Positions 12,801-22,639 of a stretch of DNA of 64,000 bases are shown here, one piece after another (the stretch's first letter is position 1; each line of letters opens with the position of its first letter). The translations under genes and the position numbers were made by a program. The stretch lies in the NCBI GenBank assembly GCA_016648135.1, contig JADDOH010002315.1, positions 1-64,000 of the forward strand, given 5' to 3'. This DNA is from Agrypnia vestita. Its lineage: Eukaryota; Arthropoda; Insecta; Trichoptera; Phryganeidae. A model generated the notes under the pieces. It saw only the letters and a program-made list of their open reading frames with translations, did not search any database and was not told the origin of the DNA.

Positions 12801-15800
12801 AATTGTCTTCACGTGTGAATGTCTGAGAACGGTAATTCGCATCGGTAGTGCTGACGCAGGTAAGAATCGTGAGAGTGGCAGGAATAGGCTTTTCCCGGCG
12901 CCTACGAGATCAATCCTCACTACGCTCTTTTCTCGAACAGACTTTATTCTGATTTCATTATTGTACATGTTTACTTGTCCTCGGAGCTTCTCTCCGAGAG
13001 GTAATAAAGGGATCTCTACATCTTAAACTTTCATTGATTCCTGTAACCTGCGTAACACTTTCCCTGCGGTTTTCTCAAGAAAACAACAAAACTTCCAAAA
13101 TATGACGCAGAATGATAACATCGACGAAAGGACATTGTTTAATGTATATGGCGGTGTTCATCACACGCGTCAATAGATGACATAATTATAAACATAAACA
13201 TGTGTTTAAAACACTATTATTACGATATTATCGTATTTTTTGATATAATAAATCTGAAACATATTTTACAATTATTTGTATTTATTGGTCTCTAGTAATT
13301 TTTAAAGACAGCAATATTATATAATATGATGTTATATAATATAATATAATAATACCAACAGTATTCTTGCTGAGGCTTTTAGCAGCTTTTGATTTTTTTC
13401 AGTTTTAAGTAGACTGCTTTAAGAGGCCCTAGTACACGATTTTCGTATTTGCTCTCGATTTTGCTAAATTTAAAGTAAACTTATTAAATCATTTAGCAAA
13501 ACCCATAGCTAAACAGGCTTTTAATACATTTTATTATGATAGATCCATTTACTCTTGAAGCATTTCCTTAAAAAATATGAACAAATATATTGTTATAATA
13601 TCCAAAAAATTATAACCCCGAAACACTATTTTAGTTTTCATGCAATAGAGTTATCTTTGGTACACTAATCTCGTGTATTTTCAAATAAAGACCATATATT
13701 TTATTTACAAATTGATTGTATAAAGTTTGAAAAAGAAGTGGTGCTATTCAGACATTAATATTTTTCGACAAGTTGCTAAATATATCGTTTTAAAAAAGAC
13801 AAAAATTAAACGTTTTTTCCTATATTGCAGTATTCATAAAACCATTAAAACATCGATTATTTTAATTTAATTTCACATGCGTACTAAGAAAATTTCACTG
13901 TCATTAATATAATAAGTTTACGTTAAATTTAGAAAAATCGAGAGCAAATACGAAATTCGTGTACTGGGGCCTTTTAATGAGGGCTTTTCCGCCATGATAG
14001 ATTGTGCAAAATTACACAATTATGCTTGATAAATAGGGGATGAAGCGAAAAGAAAAAGAAGAAATTGAATGCAACTTACGTGGTACGACGGCCGTTCCAA
14101 AGGCCACTGAAGCGTTACCTAGGGTCAGCATCTTGTCTCTGTGTGAGATAGGATTCAACTCTCCTAAGTAAGCGTAGCCCAAGGCTGAAGGTCCAGCAAT
14201 ACTAAAACATTCACAAGAAAGTCCAAAATAAATTTCTTCGATTTATCAATTTTAAACCAAACTTAAAGACGTTGATTAAAACATTCTTAGATCTTGTTGC
14301 TTCCTTGAAGGATTGATTACTAGAAGAACAGTGACATCTTGTCTTTTCACACAAAATGATGTACGGACCTATCCACTGTTCTCATTTATTGGAACGTATC
14401 TGCTTGCGTGTTCCATCCCGCGAAACTAGAAGTTATGCAGGGTTTGCCTTGGAAACTGCAGTCATTAGCTACTTTTTAAATTCCCCACTGCAAAGGCTTC
14501 CTAGACTAGCAAACAGATACGAGCAGTTAGACGTTTTTGCTACTTTTTTATTAAATTCAAATACATTTTGAGAAATGTTTTGAAAGATTACTAGACTTCG
14601 TCTATTGAAGCATAAAGAAATAGGTATAAATAAATAAAGGAGTCGTTTGAAGAAAGTTCTTCTAACTGTCTTCTCGGTAACTACCAACATCTCGGTTGTT
14701 TTTGTGTGCTGGCTTTTATGGCCTCGGTGTCAATTGTTCTCGTGTAATACATACATACTACTAACACCTACTGTAACTTATGTTATTGTTTATTATTGTA
14801 TGTATTCACTAGGGGACAAATCGTGCAACATTCCGCGCGGCACGTCGCATCAACATCTACATGTTTCGGGGTCAATGACGCGGTCAGTTGACGTGTACAC
14901 AACGGGAGTCATATATCATTTGTCGCAGAAATGTCGCCCAAAAGGGTTATGATGATTAGTGCTGCACATCTAAGTAAGAATAGAAAAAGGTGGTAGGTGT
15001 GAAAGTATTTACGGAAAAGGAAAAGAAGAATGGATATTCTACGCGATCTTCGAATGTCTGACGGATCATTTCCACCTCCGCAGGTAAAGGTCGTCCTTCT
15101 GATGACGTTTAATAAGTATTCAATGAAACGTCAAGATTCGCTTCTCAGAAATACATACGGTTCGTATAAAATATCCGAAACTATTTATAGTTAAATATCA
15201 AAAAATATATTCAAATTAAAAAAAAAATTGCTTAACTTGTGCACATATACAGGGTGTAACAGAGCTAGTTCACAATACCTTACAGGTAGATTTCTGCTTT
15301 AATTAAAAATCAAAAATGTTCAAGCAACCATGACCAATAAGTTAAGGAGACATGCGACATTAAAGAGAGCACTTTTTAAAAATATACTGACTTTTTTTTG
15401 CAAAACGTTGGACTATCATTACAGTAACTTATATGTAACATGAAAAATTCATTCCGTTTAATATAAGTCGAATAAAATGATAAAAACCTTCCAATTCCAA
15501 TTGGAAAACATTCTAATTGGAATTTATGCAGGGTATTTATTATTTTATTTAACTTTAGTTGAAACAAATGAATTTTTCGTAATCAATATAAGTTACTGTA
15601 ATGATATTTCAACGTTTTGTAGAAAATAAGTCAGAAATATTTTTGAAAAATGCAAACTTTTATATTGCATAACTCCATAGCTATTGATAATTTGTCATGG
15701 TTTTTTTGAACATTTTCGGCTCATAATCAAGGCAGGAATCCACCTGTAAAGTATTGTGGACAAGCTCTGTTACACCCCGTATATTGCACATATACCTACA

Positions 15801-18634
15801 TTGGTTAATATTTATCATTAACATAATATTATTTGTAAAATTCCAAAAGGCGCAGTTATGTACCTACTGTCCCGTCAAGTACTGTACTGTTCTGTCTATA
15901 ATCATATTGCCAGGGTTTGGGTGAAATTAAAATATTTTAGACTTCATTTATTTTTTAAATTTAAATTGTTAGTGACTATTGCCCTGAAGTAATTTCATTA
16001 ATAATATATCATATTCCTGCTAAATCTAACAGACAAAATAAAACTTTTCTTTACCAGCCTGGAAATACAAATTTTGTATTAAATTCACCGATAAGTAAAT
16101 TAAACAGGTATGGTAATGAATGTGCTTATCTGTCAGATATATTTTCAGATGATTTACATCATTACAAATGTTCATTGCTGGAAAATTTACTCCCTACAAT
16201 TTATTTTGTATTTTTAATTTACATATTTACATAATCACAGAGCAATTGTTATATTTAGGGCTTACGGAGTTGGTAATGTACGACTATACATTACTCTAAT
16301 AAATTAGATACACGGTACAACGAAGATAACGGTCGGGTTGTAGGTTTTTCCAAGAAAACTTTACCGTGCCAAAGAAATCGCTAGGTACCTACCTACCTAC
16401 ATTTGAGCATAATTGTCTAAGTGACAGTATAATAAAATAATTTAAATTATATTATTTTATAATAACTCACAATAAACCAGCAATTAACCGCAAACCAGCG
16501 AATGTGATGAGATCGTATGAGAAACTTGATATAATGGAGAAGAAAGATCCGGCCATCATACACAGGGCTAATATCTTCCTCCTTCCTTTTGTGTCTGCCA
16601 GATACCCCCACATGTGTGATGTCAGTATTATAGCTGCAGTATAAATAACACTTTATTTTTTATAGTTCATTCTTGCGATATTGTAAACATAAAAATACAT
16701 TAAGGAATTTCGAGTAAAACCATAACTAAAAAAGAATATCTACGAAACTACACAAATGAAAACATCCACGTTATCCAATATGAAGTTTTACATACATTTT
16801 TTATTTAAAAGTACCTACCTAGACATATTAATGCATACACATAAATGCATTTAATAACATTAAAATATTGGTTAGAATTGAATTGTTTCCTTAGAAATAT
16901 TTTTTATTTTACTATCTATCGTTTACACATTCAAAAGCTTTAAAAGTTTCATCCCAATTTTTGATAACTTTAAATTAATCTTAATTTCGTAACATAGTAG
17001 CTATGCTTTGGCCTTCATCGTTTTAAATATTATTAGTAGTTAAAAAGAAATGACAATAATTATACAACAATTGGAACATTTATTTTTTGTTCACCAATAA
17101 CTTCTACCAAAATGAAAATATAAGCTAATCTTTGAAAATAAATTTGGTCTTGGGCCAATTAAAATTATGATAATAAAGATTATCGATCAATCATTTTCTT
17201 TCGTGTTTAGATATAACGAGCTTTTTCGTGTGATCCCGATGTTGCGTAATACAATTTATTTATTTTTATGGATAATTTTGTACAAACCTATAAAAGGGAT
17301 AGCCGACAGCCATGTTTTGTTTGTCAACGTCATTTCAAGGTCACATTGGCAAGCTGGGATAATATAGCTGAATCCCAAAGTTTCCAGGATCATGCCCAAA
17401 AGCATAAATCCGCAATACAGCGTGACGAGAATGTTGAACTTCCCAAATCCTGAAATTTTAGATCACCAATCTTTGCAAAATCGTAACTATACAATTACAT
17501 TTAAAAGTCGTTAAAATTCATGTTGATAAATATTTTGTATTATTAATATACATATTTATTTATTTATTATTTATATAGATTCTACCTATAATTACCCGTT
17601 ATCATGAATTATGTCAGAGACTGATTAGCGATGCCTGTCGAAAAAAATGTTTACGAAAGAATAAAAAAATATGAATAAAATCTATCGATGGTTTGCCACG
17701 TTGATTCACGCATGTGAGCTGTTTGATGACAAAGTTTTTAGTTTCTATTTATTTAGGAATGTTCAGAATGTCAATTTTGTACTATTAATAAAAAAACATA
17801 GTTTTATTATTTTTAATATAAACCATTTAATATTTTACATTTATAAAAGCTATACGACTCAATAAAAAACTATCCCATAAAAACCAAGTTTTTATTATAC
17901 TCCCTTTCTCATTTACTAGTGGAAACTGGCTTAACCTACGTGTTGGGGTTTGGTCGGGCGACGCTACGAAAGGGAATAGTAAAAAATTTCCAAAAATCCA
18001 AAATTATACTATAATAAGGTTTAGTGTCTACCAGACGCATCGCAGTCTTTTATACAACTTACTCAGTTGTATGAAAAAACCATTAAAAATTTTAAAAATC
18101 CAAAATTATACTATAATTATTTTTTTTAACAAAAATTTGATAGATCTTTTTGATCATCGCCACGAGTCTGCTTGGAAAGTTTCAGCTCGATTGGATCACG
18201 GGAAATGGGTTAAAAATCGATCCAAAGTTTTTGCATCAATCAATCAGACGTCACGAGTAAAGGGAGTAAAAATATGCCGTCTCTCGTAGTTTGTTCAAAA
18301 ATATTAAATTAATAACTTATTGTAGGTAGGTACCTACCTATCTACCACAGAATACAGATACTATCTACACAACTTCCTTATCAAACAAAAAAATATATTA
18401 TTTATTTTATATAATATGCATTATTATATAAAAATTCAATTCAATTGAAAGTGCTCTTAAATTGACATTAAGTAATATCACATATACAGTATGCAAAAAA
18501 ATATTAATCAAACCAAAGGTTGACTTACCCGTCATTGTCATCGCATCTTCAAATGTCACCTTATTAGATGCAACTTCCTTACTCACTTCTGCTGATATTG
18601 TTTCTATATCTTCTGGCATTTTGATTTCATCCAT
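3847..18634 (-). CDS. SV2-like major facilitator transporter, 5' eight exons (partial)
   Basis: Membrane transporter of the insect synaptic-vesicle-glycoprotein-2-like branch of the MFS. Coding exons in transcript order: 18634-18529, 17449-17288, 16633-16471, 14201-14080, 12621-12383, 12309-12158, 9984-9861, 4145-3847. All phases join, giving 455 residues so far. The start is ATG at 18634 (MDEIKMPEDIETISAEVSKE). The acidic N-terminus leads into FEDAMTMTGFGKFN, as in SV2-like proteins. GYLADTKGRRK at about residues 99-109 is the MFS motif after TM2. RLIAGLFIAGPSALGYAYLGEL is TM4-5. A hydrophilic loop at about 335-370 has Cys residues and N-glycosylation sequons (NNS, NDT). YVVEIFPTHVR at about 445-455 precedes TM11. 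Family members are usually somewhat over 500 residues, so the last membrane segments are missing and probably lie off the left edge. Exon 2 uses a non-consensus GTTTGT donor; the rest are ordinary. Substrate unknown. Introns up to 5.7 kb are full of transposons. Confidence 0.85.
4925..5160 (-). mobile_element. Penelope-like terminal repeat fragments
   Basis: Two partial copies of the same sequence lie side by side: TATAACCACTAAAAAT ... GTCTACCGGTTTCGA at 4946-4985 and ATAATCACTAAAAAATA ... GTCTACCGGTTTCGA at about 5121-5160. The first continues into GACGTAAGC...GTCTCTTCGTCAG; the second stops after the shared core. A third copy sits at 11875-11950. The layout (short terminal repeat with a hammerhead core) is what is known for Penelope-like elements. 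No reverse transcriptase remains here. Confidence 0.55.
4966..5014 (-). ncRNA. Hammerhead-ribozyme-like motif
   Basis: Read on the minus strand: CUGACGA (5009-5003), a stem II arm pairing GAGAC with GUCUC, GAAAC (4984-4980), then a CGGUA cleavage-site segment (GUA, 4976-4974). Stem I is UUGUC upstream of the core pairing with GACAA downstream of GUA (five pairs). Stem III is only ACC/GGU, which is self-complementary, as described for Penelope-like hammerheads thought to act as dimers. Position 7 of the core (CUGANGA) tolerates any base, so C is acceptable. Activity is inferred from the fold, not shown. Confidence 0.55.
5258..5608 (+). pseudogene. Transposase N-terminal fragment (DUF4817/mariner-like HTH)
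   Basis: An open frame without a clear start encodes residues such as LRQTYGPHNRP, AIRRIIAKFK, and later SIRYLNARSEETIAARASV and LIPRRSQEMGLS, ending LTQEL. This is the helix-turn-helix region common at the N-terminus of insect IS630/mariner-type transposases and of DUF4817 proteins: a first HTH, a linker listing 'R(S)xExIAAxxxSV', then 'PRRSQELGLS' and a second helix. The catalytic DDE/D domain does not follow; the frame stops at 5608. It is probably a dead fragment in an intron of the SV2-like gene. Confidence 0.6.
6160..6600 (+). mobile_element. LINE 3' end fragment
   Basis: The translated stretch around 6355-6490 reads RLICNRLKLYNDLPQQTK then FKTDVTKMLKNY, the typical C-terminal tail of non-LTR ORF2 proteins ('LYNxLPxxxR...FKxxLKxxL'). 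It is followed by an AT-rich 3' UTR containing ATATTGAATCATGTAAAAAT and ATAAACCTTTTAGGTTTC. The same 3' UTR occurs in reverse orientation at 28407-28505, confirming a repeat family. The fragment is 5'-truncated with frame breaks. Confidence 0.65.
6866..7800. mobile_element. Long foldback element with GCATGCCACTAATAAGCATG units
   Basis: Left arm 6866 to about 7056 and right arm about 7590-7800 are inverted copies (GGTACAGATACACATGC... against ...GTATCTGTACC; the inner ends TCTATTCTATGACAAGAGCA are shared in inverted orientation). Both arms are built from short alternating motifs GCATGCCACT and AATAAGCATG that are themselves near-palindromic. The middle holds non-repetitive sequence plus more of the same units. 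A related shorter copy is at 34680-34866. No transposase was seen. Confidence 0.8.
7800..7920. mobile_element. PIF/Harbinger-type MITE, left end truncated
   Basis: AAAGTAAGCGTTCTTTTAAAGC...TTTGATCGAACTTGAAACAACAGGGCC matches the body and right terminal repeat of the MITEs at 10700-10845, 35119-35263 and 51596-51965. The outermost left TIR (GGCCCGGTTGTTTCAAGTTG) is missing where it abuts the foldback element. Confidence 0.7.
8413..8680. mobile_element. MITE with ATATGTGGGATATAAAA termini
   Basis: The left end ATATGTGGGATATAAAATC and right end GCTTTTATACCCCACATAT are inverted copies about 250 bp apart. Internal sequence shared with the element at 62258-62756 (CAATATCCAAAAAA, and the right-end GCCTTTGCTTTTATACC) shows both belong to related families. 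No open reading frame was seen. Confidence 0.6.
9125..9725 (-). mobile_element. LINE ORF2 C-terminal fragment with 3' tail
   Basis: The minus strand from about 9710 encodes YERPCLISNEDSEKFFNMQT then RRRNIADAVMLFKITHNLVD, HIPTCNNRRSPTFHLPFCKT and FMYRSTNSFNTNYHHIDIF, ending near 9349. This is the post-RT tail typical of insect LINEs ('RR...ALMLFKILHGLID...R....F.P..RTN...N....R'). The AT-rich 3' UTR runs to a (TAAA)n-like tail at about 9140-9165. A 5'-truncated copy of the same 3' end lies in the MITE at 51596-51965. Confidence 0.7.
9726..9860. other. Intron 7 sequence of the SV2-like gene
   Basis: AT-rich intronic sequence just downstream (in transcript order) of the exon at 9984-9861. Nothing recognisable was seen beyond the donor GTACG at 9860. 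Confidence 0.4.
10223..10586. mobile_element. Foldback element carrying a hammerhead-like core in each arm
   Basis: The terminal inverted repeats of about 95 bp run from TGTAAATAGTTGC at 10223 and end at GCAACTATTTACA, 10586. Each arm contains CTGATGA, a perfect hairpin of GTTGAAT/ATTCAAC closed by AAGC, then GAAACGTC. This occurs on the minus strand at 10317-10278 and on the plus strand at 10492-10531. Outside the core, CTC before CTGATGA pairs with GAG after GTC, as stem I should. One unpaired C follows CUGAUGA, so the core is not canonical. A diverged single arm is at 15096-15190. Confidence 0.7.
10700..10845. mobile_element. PIF/Harbinger-type MITE
   Basis: The TIRs are GGCCGGTTGTTACAAGTTGG and the inverse of CCAACTTGAAACAACCGCGCC, and a TTA lies beside the left end (TTG beside the right). 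The interior is one hairpin: TAAAGCATAGATTTTTGCG against AAAAAATCTATGCTTTA, spaced by CACCAATCAAACGATCCG. Four copies of this family are in the window. The TWA-type target site suggests PIF/Harbinger mobilisation; this is inferred, as no transposase is present. Confidence 0.75.
11875..11950 (-). ncRNA. Penelope-like terminal repeat with hammerhead-like core
   Basis: Third copy of the sequence at 4925-5160. On the minus strand: CTGACGA (11942-11936), stem II GAGACG/CGTCTC closed by GTTTA (perfect), GAAAC, then CAGTA. Stem I (UUGUU with GAUAA) is weaker than in the 4966-5014 copy and stem III is interrupted, so this copy is likely less able to cleave. Confidence 0.5.
15096..15190 (+). mobile_element. 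Diverged arm of the 10.2-kb foldback family
   Basis: CTTCTGATGACG, a degraded hairpin, GAAACGTCAAG and then ATACATACGGTTCGTATAAAA match the right arm of the foldback at 10223-10586. The first stem I base pair differs on both sides: CTC...GAG there, CTT...AAG here, so pairing is kept. Confidence 0.6.
15247..15782. mobile_element. MITE with ATACAGGGTGTAACAGAGCT termini (536 bp)
   Basis: The left end ATACAGGGTGTAACAGAGCT and the inverse right end ATACGGGGTGTAACAGAGCT match, and the TIR continues for about 65 bp (CCACAATACTTTACAGGTGG). The interior also folds back: AACGTTGGACTATCATTACAGTAACTTATA against its inverse, and a central AATTCCAATTGGAA. Partial copies are at about 27140-27590, 44870-45255 and 54985-55130. 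No open reading frame. Confidence 0.8.
17898..18268. mobile_element. MITE with TACTCCCTTTC termini (copy 1 of 3)
   Basis: The ends TACTCCCTTTCTCATTTACT and AAAGGGAGTA are inverted. The interior shares AAAATCCAAAATTATACTAT and TTTCAGCTCGATTGGATCAC with copies at 29159-29461 and 33781-34052. It lies in intron 1 of the SV2-like gene. An internal segment around 18000-18110 is partly duplicated. Confidence 0.75.
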
Positions 18635-21284
18635 TTTTATTTATTTTTTTATTTTAAATAAAAATCTACCTATTTTAAATTACTCCAAGTACCAAGTACC
18701 AAAATTCGTCAATAAAATATTTCATTTGGATTTTCTATAAAAATATTTGGCACTCATTTACATTAAATAATTTTCTACTAACATTTAGAGCTAAAACAAA
18801 AAAAATTTCAACCTATGCATTTTCTAATTCCACTTCTGTAAAAATCTAGATTCATTTAAAAATAGTTCCAACATGAATACCTACATATAACAATATATGT
18901 ATATATTTTTTTATAAACATAACATGATGAAGATAGAACTTTTATAATTCTTTGTATTAGGAAAATAAAAAATTATATTATTCATAATCACATAGAAATT
19001 TTTTAAATACTCTTAAAATAAAAATTTAACACAATTGATGTATGAAGTCCACTGCTTTTTTAATATTATTTTAGAGTCAAAATTCTTAAGTATAACGGAT
19101 AATTTTAGTTTTTTTTAAACTCACATACCAAACACTTTTCGTTGTCAGAAGTATCTACTCAAAAGTTAAGCAAATTAATTCTGGAACCCAAATCAAAATG
19201 AGATGGTTCAAGTGCGCCAGACAAAACTTCTTTGCTGTATCAAACTGATAATGAATCTTTATGATATGAAAAAACTGAACACATGTATATATAAGATAGT
19301 AAAAGCTACTTTGGTTTGTACTTACATAATGTGTTGCTTTTATCTGGCACAAAAACATCTATAAATAACTGGTTTTTATTTACAAAACGATTTTCAAATT
19401 ATTTAAATTTTATCTGTAGATCTGGGACACTTATTTCAAAACATTTTTTTCAGTTGCTATGAATTGTTATGAATTAAGACGTGTATTACAATACCATCTA
19501 TTGGTGTTGATATTATGAAGATCTTCCTGACTTTATTTCCTTTCAGGTCATCGAAGATAGTGGCGGCATGCTTTTCATAATCACAACATTAACAATATGG
19601 ATTTACCCTTAGGCAGAAGTGATTAATGTGTACTCTCTCACAACCGGTAAAATACTGGTTACTCAATCTTCTGTTACTCAAGGACAAAATTTATGACAAA
19701 AAATAGAATTTATATTGATACTGCGTACATATACATATATTCATATGTACGAGGGTATACGGATTCGAAGTCAAGTTTATTATCATGTTCCTTGTCCTAG
19801 ATATAAATTCCTATTATTTTTATTTACTTGATTCTTCCTACCTTTTTAAAGGTAAACCAAGTTTTACCATTATATTCAAGAACACATTCTCATTGTGAAG
19901 TTGCAATTTTTCAGAACGAAGTTCTGTGAAATTTTAAGACCAAAAATTTATTTCTAATTGATTAATAAATTTGGTTTTTGATTAATTTATAAAATTAAGT
20001 TTTACCAGTTTACCTTTTTTAAGGTAAACTAGTTTGTATTTTTAATCTTCATTTCTTTTGAAAACCACTGATTTTAAAATTCATCTTAATTCCGTTAGAA
20101 TGTGTTTATTTTAAAAAAAATTGATCTCGATAAAATCAGTGATTATCAAGATCTGCTCACAGCATTATTGTCATAAAGTAACAACCTCAGACTTCAGATA
20201 GGACTTTGAAACAGTTTATGTAATAGGATTATAGATCAAATGTTATAGGGACAAGTTGCCTTCAGTCGTCAAAATCAAAAACAGCATCAGTGACTTGAAA
20301 ATGACAATATGCCCAAAGTATCCTAGAGATGAACATCCGAAAAATGGCACTATGAACTTACTTTTTGAATGTTGCTACATATTGAGATGGGTTAAAAATA
20401 TAGTATTATATGGACCAAGAAATAAAACATAATGTAATTCTAAGAACCATTTGTAAGAAAGATTTCTAGAAATATGTAACTAAATAAAATTTTGATGAAT
20501 AAGTTCTTGGTATTATTTACATATGCCAAAATTACATAGACAAAATGAATTTTAAAAAAAAATCTAAACACAAAGATGGGGGGGAACAACTATGGAACAA
20601 AAAACACCAAAGAATTTTAAAAAATCCAGAACGTTTTCCTATGAATTAATATAAGGAAATTATTATCCCAATACCCCAGGAAGGAAGGAAATGTTTCGGG
20701 TTCATATCTCGGCAGTAACCAAATATTTTTTCGATACAGATTTTATATTCACATACATATCACGATTCATCTTTGAAATATGATATACATTCTAAAATTG
20801 AAACTTCGTAGTAAAATGTGTTAAAATACAAAAAAGTTATTTTGAAAAATAAATTAAATATAATTGTTTTTCTTTGTGTATGTATTAATGAATTGGCATA
20901 CCATTTCAAATAAAGTTATTTTTAATTGCATAAAAAATAACCAAAAAGCCATTAAAAAATTCCATAAAAATAATATTTTAAGTAAATAATGCTTCTATAA
21001 ATTAAACATGTAAGGTTTTTAAAAACTATAAATGCACAGTTTTAATTAATTCAATACATATGTAGTACTTCATTCTAAGAAACGCATTTTCGTCTGTATT
21101 TTTTATTCTAAGTGTGCTAATATTTTAATGAAACAATGTCTATTGCTGGAATTATTTTATTGATTAGGATATGTTTTTGCATATCTATTTTATAGTCTAT
21201 ATTGTCCGATGTTATTTATAAATGTAAAAATTTATAAATAATTATAAATACTGTCAGGGAAAAAATACAAACACGTATTTCTTG
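18635..21284. other. Intergenic, SV2-like promoter side to primase 3' end
   Basis: Contains the upstream region of the minus-strand transporter and the 3' flank of the minus-strand primase gene. An AATAAA on the minus strand at 21161-21156 is a possible polyadenylation signal for primase, about 125 bp after its stop. Near 20010-20035 there is a small palindrome (TTTACCTTTTTTAAGGTAAA). I saw no further gene; the short open frames look like chance AT-rich frames. Confidence 0.5.
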
Positions 21285-22565
21285 TTATATTAATGAATTT
21301 ATTTCATGGAAGTAATCTACAGGGGTCAATGTCACAGCTGAATTATATGAAGAAGTCGCACATTTATTCTCTCCTATTTGGGAAATGACAGCATTTTTGT
21401 ACAAATTGCAAGCTTCCGTGGCTTTTCTCAGTTTAACATTATTTACGATATCATTCCAAACATGATCTTTTGCAATTTCCATATCAATAGACTTTTTTAA
21501 ATGTTGTTCATCAAAGTGTTTGAATGGGCAGCCCCCTTCGGCAGATGCCCTCGCCTGGATTGTAGCACAACTGACCATGCGGTAGCTCTTCCTCGAACCC
21601 TCGAGCCCATATAAATGACGGATACCATAGATATATTTATTTGCATCTTTATCCCATTCGTGTGTACAAGATGATGTTTGATGGCAAGGCTTTTTATATT
21701 CTTTTTCCCAAAAGAAAATAGACTGCTGCATTGGCATCCCGATGTCTTTAAGGTAAAGGCTAAACCTAAACCGCTCGTTGTGTGATAACCGATGTCTAGT
21801 TCGCAGTACGGAATGAAGATTTTTCATACAGGGTGGAAACAACTTTGATTTTTCGTCTACATCCGTGTGTTTGATAATATTAATATTATTTGAACTTCCG
21901 TGTGCGGCACTCTGGGTAAGTTTTGCAACAAGTTCTCTCCATCTAGGATCCATTTTTGAAGCATTATTCAATTTGATGTTTTTGTTTCTGAAGTCTAAGT
22001 GTAATCGGAATAGGATTCTAAAAAACGATTTCCATTTTCCGCAGGGAATAATCGCAAAACCCTTTTTTATTTCTAGTTGTCTGGTTGCCACTAAAGGTAG
22101 GCAAAAAATAAAATGAGAGTCCGTAGTGTAAACAGCGCAATTGTTGTTGTGACTTTCTTGTGATATATGTTGAGCTATATGCTTTATTAACATCTTTTTA
22201 CAAACTGTTTCCAACACATCAAAGTAAGGCGGAAATCCTGATTGTAATTCTTTTGTTACTTTCAAAATATTCTTACAGAGTAACCTCAAATCATTAGATG
22301 ATGCACACTGTATTCTCTTAAAGAACAAGGTTTCCTCAGCGTGAGTTACGACACTAATCATGTTTCTATCACTGGAAAAATTCGCGAGAAAATTCAACAT
22401 AAAGTGTCCAATATTATCATAAGCACTTCCTTCTATTACATACTGGCAATAACTACTCGTTGCATCCAAATTTTCTTTAAAATACTGCCACCTCTTCAAA
22501 ACACATTCTTCCAATAGATGCAATGAAATATTTCCCAACACTGGCTTTAGATAGAAATACGACAT
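21285..22565 (-). CDS. Prim2: DNA primase large subunit
   Basis: Regulatory iron-sulfur subunit of primase in the DNA polymerase alpha-primase complex, which makes the RNA-DNA primers of nuclear replication. A single uninterrupted frame of 426 codons from ATG at 22565 (MSYFYLKPVLGNISLHLLEE; an upstream TTG extends the frame by four codons but is not a plausible start). The N-terminal half has the family pattern (FAIIPCGKWKSFF). The C-terminal 4Fe-4S domain is clear: FPPCMKNLHSVLRTRHRLSH, then YLKDIGMPMQQSIFFWEKEY, YGIRHLYGLEGSRKSY, VSCATIQARASAEGGCPFKH and ATEACNLYKN. The four ligand cysteines (246, 333, 346, 386) have spacing close to the human protein. Usual length is about 500-530, so about 40-60 N-terminal residues seem absent; a 5' exon ending near an AG at about 22604 cannot be excluded. 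No introns, unlike its neighbours. Confidence 0.9.
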   Translation of the reverse strand: MSYFYLKPVLGNISLHLLEECVLKRWQYFKENLDATSSYCQYVIEGSAYDNIGHFMLNFLANFSSDRNMISVVTHAEETLFFKRIQCASSNDLRLLCKNILKVTKELQSGFPPYFDVLETVCKKMLIKHIAQHISQESHNNNCAVYTTDSHFIFCLPLVATRQLEIKKGFAIIPCGKWKSFFRILFRLHLDFRNKNIKLNNASKMDPRWRELVAKLTQSAAHGSSNNINIIKHTDVDEKSKLFPPCMKNLHSVLRTRHRLSHNERFRFSLYLKDIGMPMQQSIFFWEKEYKKPCHQTSSCTHEWDKDANKYIYGIRHLYGLEGSRKSYRMVSCATIQARASAEGGCPFKHFDEQHLKKSIDMEIAKDHVWNDIVNNVKLRKATEACNLYKNAVISQIGENKCATSSYNSAVTLTPVDYFHEINSLI

Positions 22566-22579
22566 TGCAATAAACAAAA

Positions 22580-22587
22580 TATCGATG
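22580..22587. promoter_or_regulatory. DRE-like site upstream of primase
   Basis: TATCGATG (CATCGATA on the coding strand), about 15-22 bp before the primase ATG, differs by one base from the insect DNA-replication-related element TATCGATA bound by DREF. Known in Drosophila for replication genes; its role here is inferred from position. Confidence 0.4.
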
Positions 22588-22631
22588 AAAATATTATATT
22601 CTATATTTTATGACGCTGCGGAATCCTGCTT

Positions 22632-22639
22632 TTTCCCGC
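22632..22639 (-). promoter_or_regulatory. E2F-type site upstream of primase
   Basis: TTTCCCGC on the plus strand (GCGGGAAA on the coding strand) is an exact match to the E2F consensus and lies about 67 bp before the primase ATG. S-phase genes, including primase subunits, are classic E2F targets, so this supports both the gene call and G1/S-phase regulation. Confidence 0.5.

Noticed and set aside
22566..22577. Upstream TTG start extending the primase frame
   Set aside because: Eukaryotic initiation at TTG is not expected; ATG at 22565 is taken, with a possible missing 5' exon noted.
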